Origin: Burhinus oedicnemus | Taxonomy: Eukaryota > Chordata > Aves > Charadriiformes > Burhinidae | Length of the DNA stretch: 64,000 bases | Reading direction: 5' to 3' | Assembly (NCBI GenBank): GCA_008921705.1 | Contig: VFFE01007257.1 | Coordinates: 3,067,903 to 3,131,902, forward strand | Position numbers and translations under genes: made by a program | The notes under the pieces: model-generated | Database searches by the model: none | The model's input: only the letters and a program-made list of their open reading frames with translations | Told to the model about the DNA's origin: nothing | Part shown: positions 36,782 to 49,000 of the stretch, piece by piece | How positions within the stretch are numbered: the first letter of the stretch is position 1 | Layout: every line of letters starts with the position of its first letter

Positions 36782-38507
36782 TCCATGTAAAAATTACATG
36801 CTTTCTGCATACTGTGTTCAAGCTAAAAGGAGATAGAGCACAACTACCTAGAAGCATCATGGGTTTACACAGTATCCTCCAAATATTCACAAAATCCTAT
36901 GCTAATCTATCATGTATACCATCATCTTACGAGCAACGACCACGCTATGGAATAATACATAGGAGAATACTATCCTGCTACTATATTGACCTTGAAAGTG
37001 AATGAATGCAAAGATCTGCAGTTACTGACATTACAATCCTATCAGTTACACTTTTATGAAAACTGAAGGGTTAGCATCAATTAACATTAGTAGGAGTTCA
37101 GTGTTCAAAAGGCTTTTGGCTGTGGAAATCTGAACACAGAAGACCTCTGCCATGAATTATTTCTCATTTACAACATTTGAAATAAAATATAATCATTTGA
37201 GCTATATTTAAATCACAAGAGTGCCAAAAAAAGGAGTTCTGAATGCCTAAAGAACCAAAGCACTGATGTAGTCCTTTTGATCCTAGGATCACAAGCTCTC
37301 TGAAAACATTTTCAGGTACTTTATAAGTTGCAAATGTCTCCATAACTGAAATGTTGCTTTAAAGAAAACTGACAACCGCAAACTAATCCAACCTGCAGCA
37401 CCTGCAACTCATCGTTGACATGGTCATAAGTGCCGTTTCCAAGCAAAGTTCTGGTCTGTAGCAAATCTAATGCCACTCCCGAATGAGTACATGCCATACC
37501 ATAAGAGTAAACAAGTTTGTTGGGCTGATATATTCTGTCGTGCAGAGAACGACCATAGGTCTTTCCACCCACCCTTACAATGCAAATGATAGTGCAATGG
37601 ACTTAGTACATATCAAAAGTTCACCTACTGGATTAAAAACATTTAAGTTATTGGAGAATAAATATACTAAGTTTTAAGATCTTAATGTGGTCTTAAAACC
37701 ATAGATTATTATCTTATTTAAAATGTTAATGAGATCTCAATTTGGGGTTGGACATAACTGAATAAGTACCATGTGGGAAGTTAACCACATGAGTCTTTAT
37801 GAACCTGTTCAACAACTTGTTTTCTCTCAATTGGTATTATATGCTATTTTTTTCTGTCTAGGAAGTACCGTTGACATGAAAAATCTCCCTATTGCTAAAC
37901 ATACTTTGGAAAAATACTTTTTCTGTTTGCTATTGCAATTTCTAATTGCTCTCACTAGTATTACATGTTTTGGATCTATTCTTACACTTTTGACAACCTA
38001 TTTTAGTTATTAATTTAGAAACAGAAATGTGTTCCTCAGGAGATGGATGCCATTCTCTTTTTTTCACATGTCCTAGAAAAATGTGGTCTTGATACTGATT
38101 AATTCTATGTTCATGATGATTAACCGTACCAAAAAGCATAAGTAGATAGCTTGACTTAAAACTATTAATTACTACTAATGCCACATGTCCTGAGTATTTC
38201 CTAATCTAAACTGCTATTATGTATTAAATTGATACTTTAAAGATTAGAAGTCTATTTTCTATAAATTTCTATCAACTCTTTTAGCAGAGGTCCCCACTAG
38301 TACTTTAATGTATGCTTGCTTTAAAACCAGTCTTTTAAGGCTGCAAATATTTACTCATTAATTTTCCATCTTTTCAGTTTCCCTATTCTGTTTTCTCGTA
38401 AATCACTTTCCTTGGGAATCCCTAAGGAATCTCTCTTCACTCTAAGGAATACGTCCTTACCTCCCTCCTATCTGTAGATCTAATCGGGGAATGTTCTTCT
38501 CTCCTAA

Positions 38508-38612
38508 GAAAAAAACAAAACAAAAAAACCCAACCCAAAACCCAAACCAACCAAACAAAAACAAACAACCAACAAACCACCAACACCTCCCCACCCCCAC
38601 CCCACCCCATCT
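38508..38612. repeat. C/A-rich low-complexity tract
   Basis: About 100 bases almost entirely of A and C, moving from AAAAACAAAA units through CCCAACCC and CCAACCAA units to pure C-runs at its right end. It reads as a degenerate simple repeat. The 60-odd-codon ORF through it is meaningless low-complexity Lys/Asn/Pro. The end part forms a quadruplex motif listed separately. Confidence 0.9.
38589..38608 (-). other. G-quadruplex motif with one-base loops
   Basis: The plus strand reads four C-runs of 4, 5, 4 and 4 bases, each separated by a single A. The minus strand is therefore four G-tracts of at least four with single-T loops. By general rules (tracts of 3 or more, loops of 1-7) this is a near-ideal parallel quadruplex, and the plus strand could form an i-motif. 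It stands out sharply in AT-rich surroundings. Confidence 0.8.
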
Positions 38613-38865
38613 TTCAGGTAATTATAATAAAATGCTTCAGATAATTAGTACTTTTAAGGCCTGTCCACAGTTACTAAGCAGATCAGACCAGGGAGATCAG
38701 ACCTACAACAAAATTCTCTAAAACACGCAAGAACATTAAATTCTTTAGGTTTCAGGTAGGAAACTGGATGCTCCTTTGGAGCGCTTTGAAAAAAAATAAA
38801 TCAAAGATCTTACTCTACTCTAACTGTCTGTACAAAGAAACCACCTTTAAATTTTTCAGGATCAT

Positions 38866-38889
38866 AGTGAAGAACACAGTGAAGAACAT
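38866..38889 (+). repeat. 12-bp tandem duplication
   Basis: AGTGAAGAACAC is followed by AGTGAAGAACAT: two adjacent units differing only at the last base. Confidence 0.85.
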
Positions 38890-41552
38890 GCATATCCTGT
38901 AAACACCGAGGAGACTAAAATGTGCTGACAAAAAAAAATCCATATGTGGTATAGTTCAGTCACCATAAAATTTGTGAACAAACTTTTATATTGATTGAAA
39001 ACAAAAATCTGCAGTCCTCTGCCTAAGTGGTACACTTTACAAGGAAATGTAACAAGCCAACTCCTCACAAGCAACAGAAAAATTTAAATTCGAAATTACA
39101 TGCAGCATTTTACTTTCTAATTAAATGCTTGCTACATTCTGGATTTGATAAGGTGCAGCCACTCAACAAATGATACTTGTAACGTATGGTACTTGTCAAT
39201 GTTTGGTCACTTACTTCTCCAAAACCAAACGTCTAAGTAGTTGAAAAGGTTGTGAAGGAAAAAATCAACAAAAAATTTTAAAATGTCAGTAAGAAGCTCC
39301 TTCATTCTCTCTTCCCTAAGATTTGAAGCGAGAAAGTGAAGAATCATTAAATATATTCTGTCCTTGGCTAGTATGCAAGACTTCACATCAATGGACATTC
39401 AGTCAGCAAAATGAATATACATTCATAAAAAAGATCTGCAGTGTAGATAAGACAGCTGCAGTGAGGACTGGAGAAGGTAATTTTGCCTCAAGGATAGCAT
39501 AGAAAAGAAAATATATGTCAAGCTCAGAACAGATGTTAGGAAGCTTATCAGGAGATTAAGATGGTGAAATGGCCTGAAACACAATACCTTCCTACATCTT
39601 ATAAGATGCTTAGCAAGATGCATCAACAACAACAAAGTACGTGCGAGGAGAAAGGGGAAATTTTCTTTTGTTGTTTCCATTTCCTACATATTCCTTAACC
39701 TATCCTGAATCTATGCTACTGCTTCTTAATAAAGAAGCTACTTCTCAAAGCGTATCAGCCAGCTCTCTATCTTCCCCCCGCCGTGTAATTCTGTCTTCCT
39801 CTTAGGGACGGCACTACTGTAACACTAGCTATAGATTTCCCTCTCCTCAGTGATGAATGATTCTAGTCTGGACCATTACTTTCTTTTCTGCAAGAATTCC
39901 ACAAAATATTGGAAGGTACAGGCTAACTGTACAACATCAGAACGAAGAGAGTGAGAGCACGAGATCTTGAAAGGCAGCATGAGCCCATTAAGAGTTTGCA
40001 GCTCCTTCTCTAGCAGCCTGTTGCTGGAAGCTCCAAAAAGCACGGTGGTAGGACAACAAATTTCCTTCTCTATTTTCTACACTGAATGTAGAATTTGGGC
40101 TTTCACATCAACACTGGACTTTCAGGCACCATGTTAATCACATAAGAATACAGAAGAATACCTTTGTTTACTTGCATAATTCTGAAACTAATTGTCATTC
40201 CTACTTTATTAAACTTTCATCAACCAGTTTAATTTCTCTTCCTTGGTAACCTAAGAAAAGCTAGTATCGATTACAGCAGATCATTTCAAGTAGTGAATAG
40301 GTGTGTTTAACGTACTGCTTTTCAAAATATAAAAATTAAAAGATTAAAAGATTTAAAATTCTATTTTTTAATTAAATCTTCATTCTCCATAGCTAATTTC
40401 AATTTAAAGTTTTTGCATTGCATTTTCAACTTTTGTTTCTGTCTTCTTCACTCTTAACCCATCACTTTCATGCTTGCTCAAGTAAGTATAATTGAAATTT
40501 AAAGTTTTTGAGAGCAGAATCTCTAATTAAGTCTGCATAAATTAGATTAAATAATGTGGAGACAATCTTTTCTGAAGACTGAGAATCACAATATGCATAA
40601 ATGAATGGATAAAGTAAAAGTAATTAATACACGATTCTGTGGTTTTTATAGGTTAATACTACTGTTGTAATGTTGTAGACCTGCTACTTCAAGAGATCAG
40701 TGAATTGGCCATTAAGAAATCCATCCAACAACTCAGCTTCTTTTTCATCAAATTGTATTAAAATACATTTTCATATGGTGCCCTGAAATTCTTATGTATC
40801 AGCAGCTGAATTATTCTCCTTAACCTACAGGCAAAATAACAGAGATAACTGTTTTGTCAACTGACAAAGCAATACAACCCTTTTATTATGCTAAACTTCC
40901 TTTTTTTTACCTTTGAGATTATTTGCATTATTTTCCTGGTTTTTGAAGGCCAGCTGGTCAGGTCAGTTCAGAAGCACCGTTAGCTTCTTGGCTGATGCTA
41001 AGTTCACAAACACCACAGCTATAAGCAATTCCTTCTCAGCCGGGATTTGCTCACGATTTCATCACTTCCCAGCTGAACTACATAATGTGATATACTGGAC
41101 CATGATGAAGTGAGTCTTTCTTGGTTAGGGAACATATCTTACACTTAAGCACTGTGGAGTTAAGTGTTGTGTAAGCATAGCAGATGTGTCCAGGTGTCCA
41201 CTTTAAAAAAACAAAAACAAAAACAAACCATAAAACCCAGAGGCTTCCTAATCATCATATTCAAATGTTTTTTGTCTCCTGTGTCAAAGTGCTCTGTCAT
41301 CTAGTCCAAATGCATCTAAAAGACTCCCTGATATCCAGGATAAAGACCATGGTCAACAACTACTGGCACAGCTAGAAGATCTCTGTAACAAGTTCAACTA
41401 CATGTGGGACAAAACCTTTGAGGTAACTCTCCCAGGAAATAGGCACAATCCCGAATCTCACTACACTTTGCTCGAAGTACAAAAAATGTATCTTTATCAG
41501 ACCAAAATAGTCTAACTTCAATAACATACAAATAAAAAACCCAATAAAACTA

Positions 41553-41645
41553 AGAACAAAATATCTCATGCCAAACAAAACAAGTCATTTCACAAATGTG
41601 TTTAGTGAAATGGCTTGTTTTAGTTGGCATGAGGTATTTTGTTCT
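41553..41645 (+). other. 93-nt near-perfect hairpin (microRNA-precursor or MITE-like)
   Basis: Two 41-base arms, 41553-41593 and 41605-41645, are inverted repeats with 37 of 41 positions complementary, separated by an 11-base loop AAATGTGTTTA. As plus-strand RNA, two of the four differences become G-U pairs and the other two form one 2-base internal loop (A/C and A/G). As minus-strand RNA the same two would be A-C mismatches, so the plus-strand fold is better. Weaker pairing continues outward between A-rich and T-rich flanks. The size and shape fit a microRNA precursor or a small palindromic transposon relic. No known microRNA was recognised. Confidence 0.6.
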
Positions 41646-41810
41646 TGTTTTTACTTTTTTTTTTTTAATGTCTCTTTCCATAGTCAGAAGAAAAGATCAA
41701 CCAATTCAGAATAGACCACTCATTGTTTAATGTACCTGCTGGCACTTCAGTATGCCACTTATTACTGTAATATGAAGAATCTGTTCAGACCTAGAGTAGA
41801 TGTTTAGAAT

Positions 41811-41885
41811 CACAGAATAACCAACACTGAATGTGACCCTCTGGATGTCATCCGGTCCATCCTCCTACCCAAAGGCATTTTAGCA
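41811..41885 (-). repeat. CR1 3'-end fragment, minus strand, diverged
   Basis: The plus-strand text AGAATCACAGAATAACCAAC, followed by GACCCTCTGGATGTCATCCG and GTCCATCCTCCTACCC, is the reverse complement of a typical CR1 terminus (tail, TTCCAACCT block, GATGACCTCCAGAGG-type block). Substitutions are frequent, so this is an older copy of a different subfamily from the 11.2-kb element. Confidence 0.8.
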
Positions 41886-42247
41886 ATCTTAAGATTTTTC
41901 TGTGGTCTTCACTTCTCTGTTTTAGAGAATTAACAGAATTTTATCAGTAGAAACTCATGAAGGAAAGACAAGAATATCCATGGAAGGGCATGCCATGGTG
42001 CAATGCCACCAAAACCAAGCTGTCCTCTACACAACACAATGCACAAAATACTCACCAGTGAAATCAAAATGGCTCTTGCCTGTAATCTCTAATGAACTAC
42101 CTTCTAAATGCAATCATTTGTCACAAATGTCAATACAAATGGCAAAAGAGAAAAAGCAAGGTTTATTCGTTTCATTACTCTTCCTTAACACATTCGTCTG
42201 TAGCCTTGCAACCATGCAGAGCACACCAGAAAGAAATAGTGAGCAAG

Positions 42248-42283
42248 GCTGAAGCAGCGGCTGAAGCAGCAGTTGAAGCAGCC
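42248..42283 (+). repeat. 12-bp tandem repeat, three units
   Basis: Three 12-base units of the form G(C/T)TGAAGCAGC(G/A/C) in a row. In the open frame from 42092 they read Ala-Glu-Ala-Ala with one Val-Glu-Ala-Ala unit. The units differ at only one or two bases. Confidence 0.85.
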
Positions 42284-45200
42284 CAAGCACTGGCACACGC
42301 TTTGTCTGGATTCTAACTAGCACCATCAGATGATTGGCCATTAGCCCCATATTTTCCTTCCACTGCCTTCACAACCCCTTGGCCTTTATTCTACTCTTCC
42401 ACTCTTGCTCTCCCTTATCCACTTGTTCTCCCGAGTTAAACCATTATCCTTCACACGGCAATTTCTACTCGTCCCTTAAAAACACAGTAGTTCTAGAAAA
42501 ACTACAGTATCTTACCATCATATTATTCGCTCCCAGATACATTATTTCTTCCACTGTATTACCAATTTGCATTGCAAACTCTTCGATACAAGGATTACCT
42601 GTTGATCTCTGTAGCATGTCTTCTGTAATGGGTATCCACTAACAGCTGTTTCCTTGGCATTAACGGAACACATAACTTGCGGGCAGCAATAGTAAGTTCC
42701 ATGGGATTTCAGTCTGACCCACATCTCCAGAATTAGATCCTTACTTGTGATTCACTCTACTAGACGTAACTATTTCCCCCCATCTATCACAAATGCAGTG
42801 TTTAATTGTAAAAGGTTGTCAGTAACACACAACTATACTGTCTTACCTCCCTTATTTTATTGGACATCGTTTGTAAGAACATATTACTCTCATGCACCTC
42901 ACAAAAAGCAAAATTTATACCTTGACTTGTACATCTAAAGAAAATTTATCTTAGATTGTTTAACTGCCTTCATGGAATATTACAGCAATTGTATTGTGAA
43001 ATAAAAGAGTTCCTACATAAGCCAGGAGGACCCTCTACATTCTAAGATTTGAGTTCTGCTTAATAACTGACATTTTCTATTCAGTTGTTCATTGGAAACT
43101 CAAGTTTTGGATACCAAAGAACTCAGTTTTGAATTAAAACAGGATCCCTGGAGAATTTAATAGCATACTACCCATAGTTCATAGTTTCTGAACAAGTCAG
43201 TTTTTATCAGCAATAATTGAAGTTGCCAAATTCAAGAACAGAACTGATGTGGCTACATACTGTGAAACCATTTAGTGACAGCACAAATACGGTACACTAT
43301 AATTAGTTAGCTAACTGTTGTTACAAAAAAAATTGTGCTGTGTACTGCCACTTCTACATAAATTCCAAAGAAGTGCTTATGTTGTACATTATTTCTAGAG
43401 TCATCAAAATTAAGTGCTTTGGTTTGCCCATCTGTACTTGTAATTAATTGATTCATAACTTTTTGTAACTGAACAAAGATACCTGAAATGTCTTGAAGTA
43501 AAACTCTGTGCTATTGAAAGATCATTATTCAAAATCGACAACAGTACCATCATTTGAAATTTCAGATTTTCAGTTACTTTGACTTGTGAAAAAAAAAACC
43601 CCACTCTGAAGGACTATCTAAAGAATTCTTTAAAAGTAATTTTAGTTCCCATCAAGTACATGATGTTGCTTGCCTGAAGCTATTTTAGATCCATTCTCAT
43701 TTAGTGAACATTTTTTACTTCAAAGAACCGAGGTTTACAAGAGGTCTCCCCCTCAGTGCAACTTCACAGCTGCAAAGGTGGAGAAAAATGAGTGCCTATT
43801 AAAAAGAAGAAAAACAAAACATGTTTTCATACAAGACTCTCAAAAAAGAAGGCTATGAATATACTTTTTGACTTTTGACTTACATTTTGTATATACTACT
43901 TCACTTAAACTTCAGTCTAGCCTTTCTCCTGCCCATGAAACTCAAAATATGCACAGAGGAGACACGTGTACACAAACAAAAAAGCAAGAAATATAGACCT
44001 TGTTTGCTGCTTCAGAAACTTACCCATGATCACAAAGCAGTTTATTGTTTTACATGTAGCAGTATGGCTCAAAACTTCAACCTTTATCAGTTAAGACTAG
44101 AAGACATAAGGGACTACATTAGGGGACATAAAGGATATTATACCAGCAATTTTCATCAGTCCAAATTCTTCAAGTGCAGCAAAGCAGTGTATATCAAGGA
44201 AGCCTACGAGGGAAAAAAGAAGTGATGGGGATCTTCTTCCCATGATTTTTAATGTATAAAGATGAAGTTCCATATTTATGCAAGTCATTTAATACTTCAA
44301 TTGGTTTATTTTACAAATTTAAATGTCCTAATTTACGAAGTAAGATAACTAGTTTATAGTACACAAATTAAGAGCATCTTATTTAGTATCTTTGCCTGGT
44401 TCTTTCCATCTTTCACTTGCACAGGTATCGCATTGTGATTCAGTCACTGAGCCAGTTTGAAGCCTGCCAGCTGTTCCTGTTAAAAGGACAATTCGAAGGA
44501 GATTGTTACTTCTTGGACACACTCACTTTAACTTTTAAAACTAGATTCCTCTCATAGAGCAGGAAACAAATGGTGAGACATGGCGTCTGTGTTCATCTTT
44601 CCAACTCTCTCCTCCATCACCTCCTGATGCTAAAACTCTCCTTTCTAAGCTTTACTTTGGACCACATTTCATGACATTGTTTAGGTGGGGGCTGAGGTTT
44701 CACACCAGCCTCCTTCACTAAGGATTCCTGGTGTCTTGTACCTTGCTTTCACAAGCATGAGAATTTTCAAAAGAAACACAGTTTCTAAAGGGGCTGACAT
44801 TCTTGTGGCTTTTCTTGACCTAAAGACTTGCTGCAGTCTCACCTCTCTGCTTCTGTGATGCATCTGAAATACCCCAGATTTGAAGTGAATGGCAGCAATT
44901 ACACTCAATCCACAACAGGACTACTGGATCTAAGTTCAGGCACATGCACTGGAGAGTATGCAGCTATCAAAATCGACTTCAGGGATGCCTCAAGACTTAC
45001 TATATGTGTGTAGACTGTGTATGCAACAGCTATTTATCTCAGGTTCCTGGGCATCAAGAAACTGAACAGAGCTCCAAACCAGCTGTCTGGCACATGGAAT
45101 TACTGAACAAAACACCAAATACTGCATGTAAAGAAGGATATAAAGAAAAAAAGTATTTAACAAGTAAATTCATACTTGAAATGGAATGAGACGTAGTCAT

Positions 45201-46027
45201 CTGTGTGCTCCCTTATGGCAATTGAGCCTGTGTATTAGTAGAGCTTCTACTAACACCTTTTATCAGTGTAAATTAATATTTTGAAAGTAATCATGCAGAC
45301 TGAAGAATTTTGGAGGCAAAGAACACATTATTTTGTACAGTACTAATACAGACAAGATTTGATATGGCTTCAGGTAATACTAGAAATTTACACTTAAAAA
45401 AATGGGCCACTCTAGAACTCTTCCCTGTGCAGATTCATATGCTTGATCACTGCGTTTGTTCACTGCGACCATTACACAAACAGAAGGCAAGTCCAATCTA
45501 TTTGGAAGAAACTTACCATAAAATTTCAGAATGGTGCTGCGTATGTGCACCATATATACTCATATTTCTGGAGAGAGGTTGACATGGGGTTGAAATGCAG
45601 TAAATACACACTACAGCTTGGAAAAATGACCGCAGGACAAGCCCTATGTGCACTTGCTTTTATTTAATTATCCCAGTTAGGGGTAAAGTATTCAACTATC
45701 AGAAACCTCTCCTATAACAATGATGGAAAATGCAGGCTTGGTGCAGAAAAGTAAAATAATTCATACTGATTAATTATGACCACAGTTAAAAAGCTTTGCT
45801 ATCAAAATAGAGAAAAATTTCCACTTCACTTTCAATCATTTCCAGCTCCAAAGACCAAACACTGTTTTTAAAACAGTAGAAAAAACTTAAGCCTTTTCTC
45901 GACCATTCAAACACAGCACATGTAAAATAACATTGTTCAGAACGCTCCATTGGAAGTGTCATTTGAAATGGACAGATCAAGAAACCTCTTCTTAGTACAA
46001 TTTTTGTAACCTGAGATGGTTTGGGTT

Positions 46028-46047
46028 AAAAAAAAAAGGGGGGGGGG
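46028..46047 (+). repeat. A10-G10 homopolymer junction
   Basis: Ten A directly followed by ten G, giving a 20-base all-purine strand. A separate G10 run lies at 24451-24460. Both are prone to slippage and sequencing error. Confidence 0.85.
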
Positions 46048-49000
46048 CAGAAAATATTTGTACTTACACAATACCATTTGTACTGAAGAGTAACGAAGTG
46101 AAACTATTCACGCATTTGTGGGGCATTTCTCATATGCATATATACATGTTTTTCCACACAAATAATCTGAAACATTTTTTATAAATTGTCAGAGAATGGC
46201 GTTACAGTGTACTAAGTAAAATGTAGTTAGTTAACTACACATGATTGCCTGTATTTATTACTATGGGTTAGCTTATAGAGGAACAGATGGTTTCCATGTG
46301 CTCCCAATCAAATACTCTCAACTGCCTATTTGATCATCTGCACTAGGTTTTTTGATTTAAATAATTGAGCTTTAGCATTTTGTACTTCTTAAATTTGACC
46401 TGCTTCTCGCAGCTCTTTTGACTTGTGGCAATTGCTGTTGGCTGATGGCCAGCAGCCTTTTCCTCAGACTTCAAGTATAGTTAATTCAGCAGTGAATTAA
46501 AACAAGACACTCTGTATTCCTTAGGATAACACAGTCTAAATTCTGTTCTCCAAATAATCCCTATAGATGCTTGCAAGCACAATTAATAATTCAACCATTA
46601 ACCAAAAATGAAAGACTTGTTTAATCTCATTTAACACTGCACAGTCTTATGGCACATAAATGAGTGGCTTTAACCTACTGTTTATATAATTCTTTAAAGA
46701 GCAAATTCATTTAAAATATAAATACATAATTTACACAGAGACAAATAACATTTAAAATCTACCTTGTATTTCTCTTGTCCATTTGTTTTAGAGCCAAGAC
46801 TCATTTTACTACTCTCTGCATCTTAGGTTATTTAATTGAAGAAACAACATGTACATTACTGAGGTTTTATAACTGTTATTCATTGCAAAGCAGCAGCCCA
46901 TAGTTTTATTTTGGGTTTGGTTTGCTACTGCCACTGAAGCTGGATGTTATAACAAGATAATACAAATTCTCCTGCCTAGCAAGTGCAAGGAAATAAGCAT
47001 GCTAGTATTGTCTGATTACTGAATGACGGAAATGTATGTTTTTAATTACCTGAAACACGATTCGGCATATGTTTCCTTTTGGAAGAGTTTTCTTTTAAAT
47101 AAAAGGGGTAAACTTCAGGGTAATCTTTAGTGTAAAGCAGTGTTAACTTAAACATTATAGTAAATCTTAACAAAAAGAGCAAGACTGCAAGAAAGAGCAC
47201 ATGAGAGAAACAGCATAAGCACAAAAAAGAAAATGTATTAATATAAATCTTAGTTCCTTATATGTATTGAAGGGTCTTCTGTAAATGAAAACACATATAA
47301 CTGCACCAATGGATGCTTGACAAACAGTGGAATCTTCTATGTAATTTAGAGTATCAAATTAAAAGACTAAGTTTGACTTCTTTTTTCAGTTTTCAAATTT
47401 GGTCTGTAAAGCTGAGGCCTAAAGAAATTTGTAGTATGTTAGATCGCTCACTGGCTATACAATATTCTAACATCTAAAACCTCTCATAGATAAGTCAGGT
47501 CAATTAATTTCATAGGACAGACTGAAAACCACTAGGTTGTTTATCTTTTTGTGTGTGAGCAGTGAAACAAAAAAAACCTACACGTAAGGACAGGAAGGAT
47601 CATTGAGTTAGTTCATTGCTTGCATCCTCCCAGTTACAATGGTCAAGAATCTGCCTCTGTACACCAGCAAAGTATCTTCAGAGCCAAACAAGGAAAGTAA
47701 CAAAATGAGGAGTTTTTAAGTGCTTCTAAATGTAAAAATGATGCCTGACTGACACATTGGAAAATGGGAACATGGCACAGGAGGAGAGAGGAAGAAATAC
47801 AGTGAGAAGCAATGGGTCCAGACAAAAGATGGATGCACTCTAACCCCACACGTTCTGGATTTTAGATGGTCAAAGAGCAGAAGGTTACAATACCTAAAAC
47901 AGGAGTTTCTGCAAGGGGAAGAGGAATAATAGTAAAAAGGGCAGTACTACCGGTGCTGCCAAAAGCAACAGCACAATCTAGGAGGAGGAGGAGGACTCCA
48001 TATGCCAGAAGGATGTAGAGCCAGATTTTCAAAGATTCTTCAGTACCTAACAAATGTTACTGAGCGCTTAGCTGCAAGACATGTTAACAGTTGATTACTC
48101 TCATTGATTAAAGAGCCATACAGTACTTAAGTCTAAATTCCTCAGGGACCTAGTAGCCTATTTTCAGTTGCACACATTTTTCAGCTGTTTACCACTTAAC
48201 CACATCTCGTATCTACAGGTTTTGGCCCTATTCATCTAGTTCTGACCAGACCCTCAAATTTTCCTAAATGTTGCAATATTTAGGTTTAGGAATGCTCACT
48301 CAGAAGGTATGTTACCAGTTTGTAAAATCTTAAAAATCTCAGATAGCATGGGTTGAAAAATTCTTGCAGTCTTTCCAGTTTCATCTGCCCAAAGTCTCTA
48401 CATTTAAGTTTATGATTTGGTTTTATTTTCTGTTAATTAAAAGAAGAAAATTAGAGGAATAATTACTTAAAACAACTGGGGTAAAGCACTTACATGAGTT
48501 GAGGTAGAATGGGAAAGCAAGTCCCTGCTCCAACTTACTTAGAGCAGTATGTTGAATATATTATCCCAAGCGCTAATTCCCAGGCTATGGAACATTGTAG
48601 GGATGCTCTCACTCAAAGTTTTCCTATTTCAGTTATTTCAGACTGTAAAATCATAAACTAGTTGCTAAGCAAAAATTCCAGAAGAGACATCCTACAGTGG
48701 TGAGGTACTCTACAATGGTCAAATGGAAAGAACGCCTGTCTGCAGCATACAAAACAAGAGTGAAATCAATATTGTACATAAACATACTTGATTTCAAGTA
48801 TGCTTGACAAGTTGGCACCAGCACCAATAGAAATTTAGGTAAGAAGGACTTAGGAGACCTTAAGTTGTGAGAGTTTGGAGATGTATCCTTTGACTCAAGC
48901 ACGGTGTCTTCCAATCTTTTGCATTCCTCCAAAGTAGGCCACCCTCAAGACATTAGGAGCTGAGAGTACCTTAGACACCGTGTCTATTTTTCAGTCTTTA

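Larger units (their letters stand above)
32510..41810. other. AT-rich single-copy DNA with old LINE and simple repeats
   Basis: Contains the (GA)n, poly(A), C/A tract, quadruplex motif, hairpin and ancient CR1/L3-like fragment listed separately. In the remaining sequence I see nothing that can be named. Confidence 0.6.

Noticed and set aside
47590..47650. GGACAGGAAGGATCATTGAG resembling a reversed old CR1 terminus
   Set aside because: Too short and too diverged to separate from chance.
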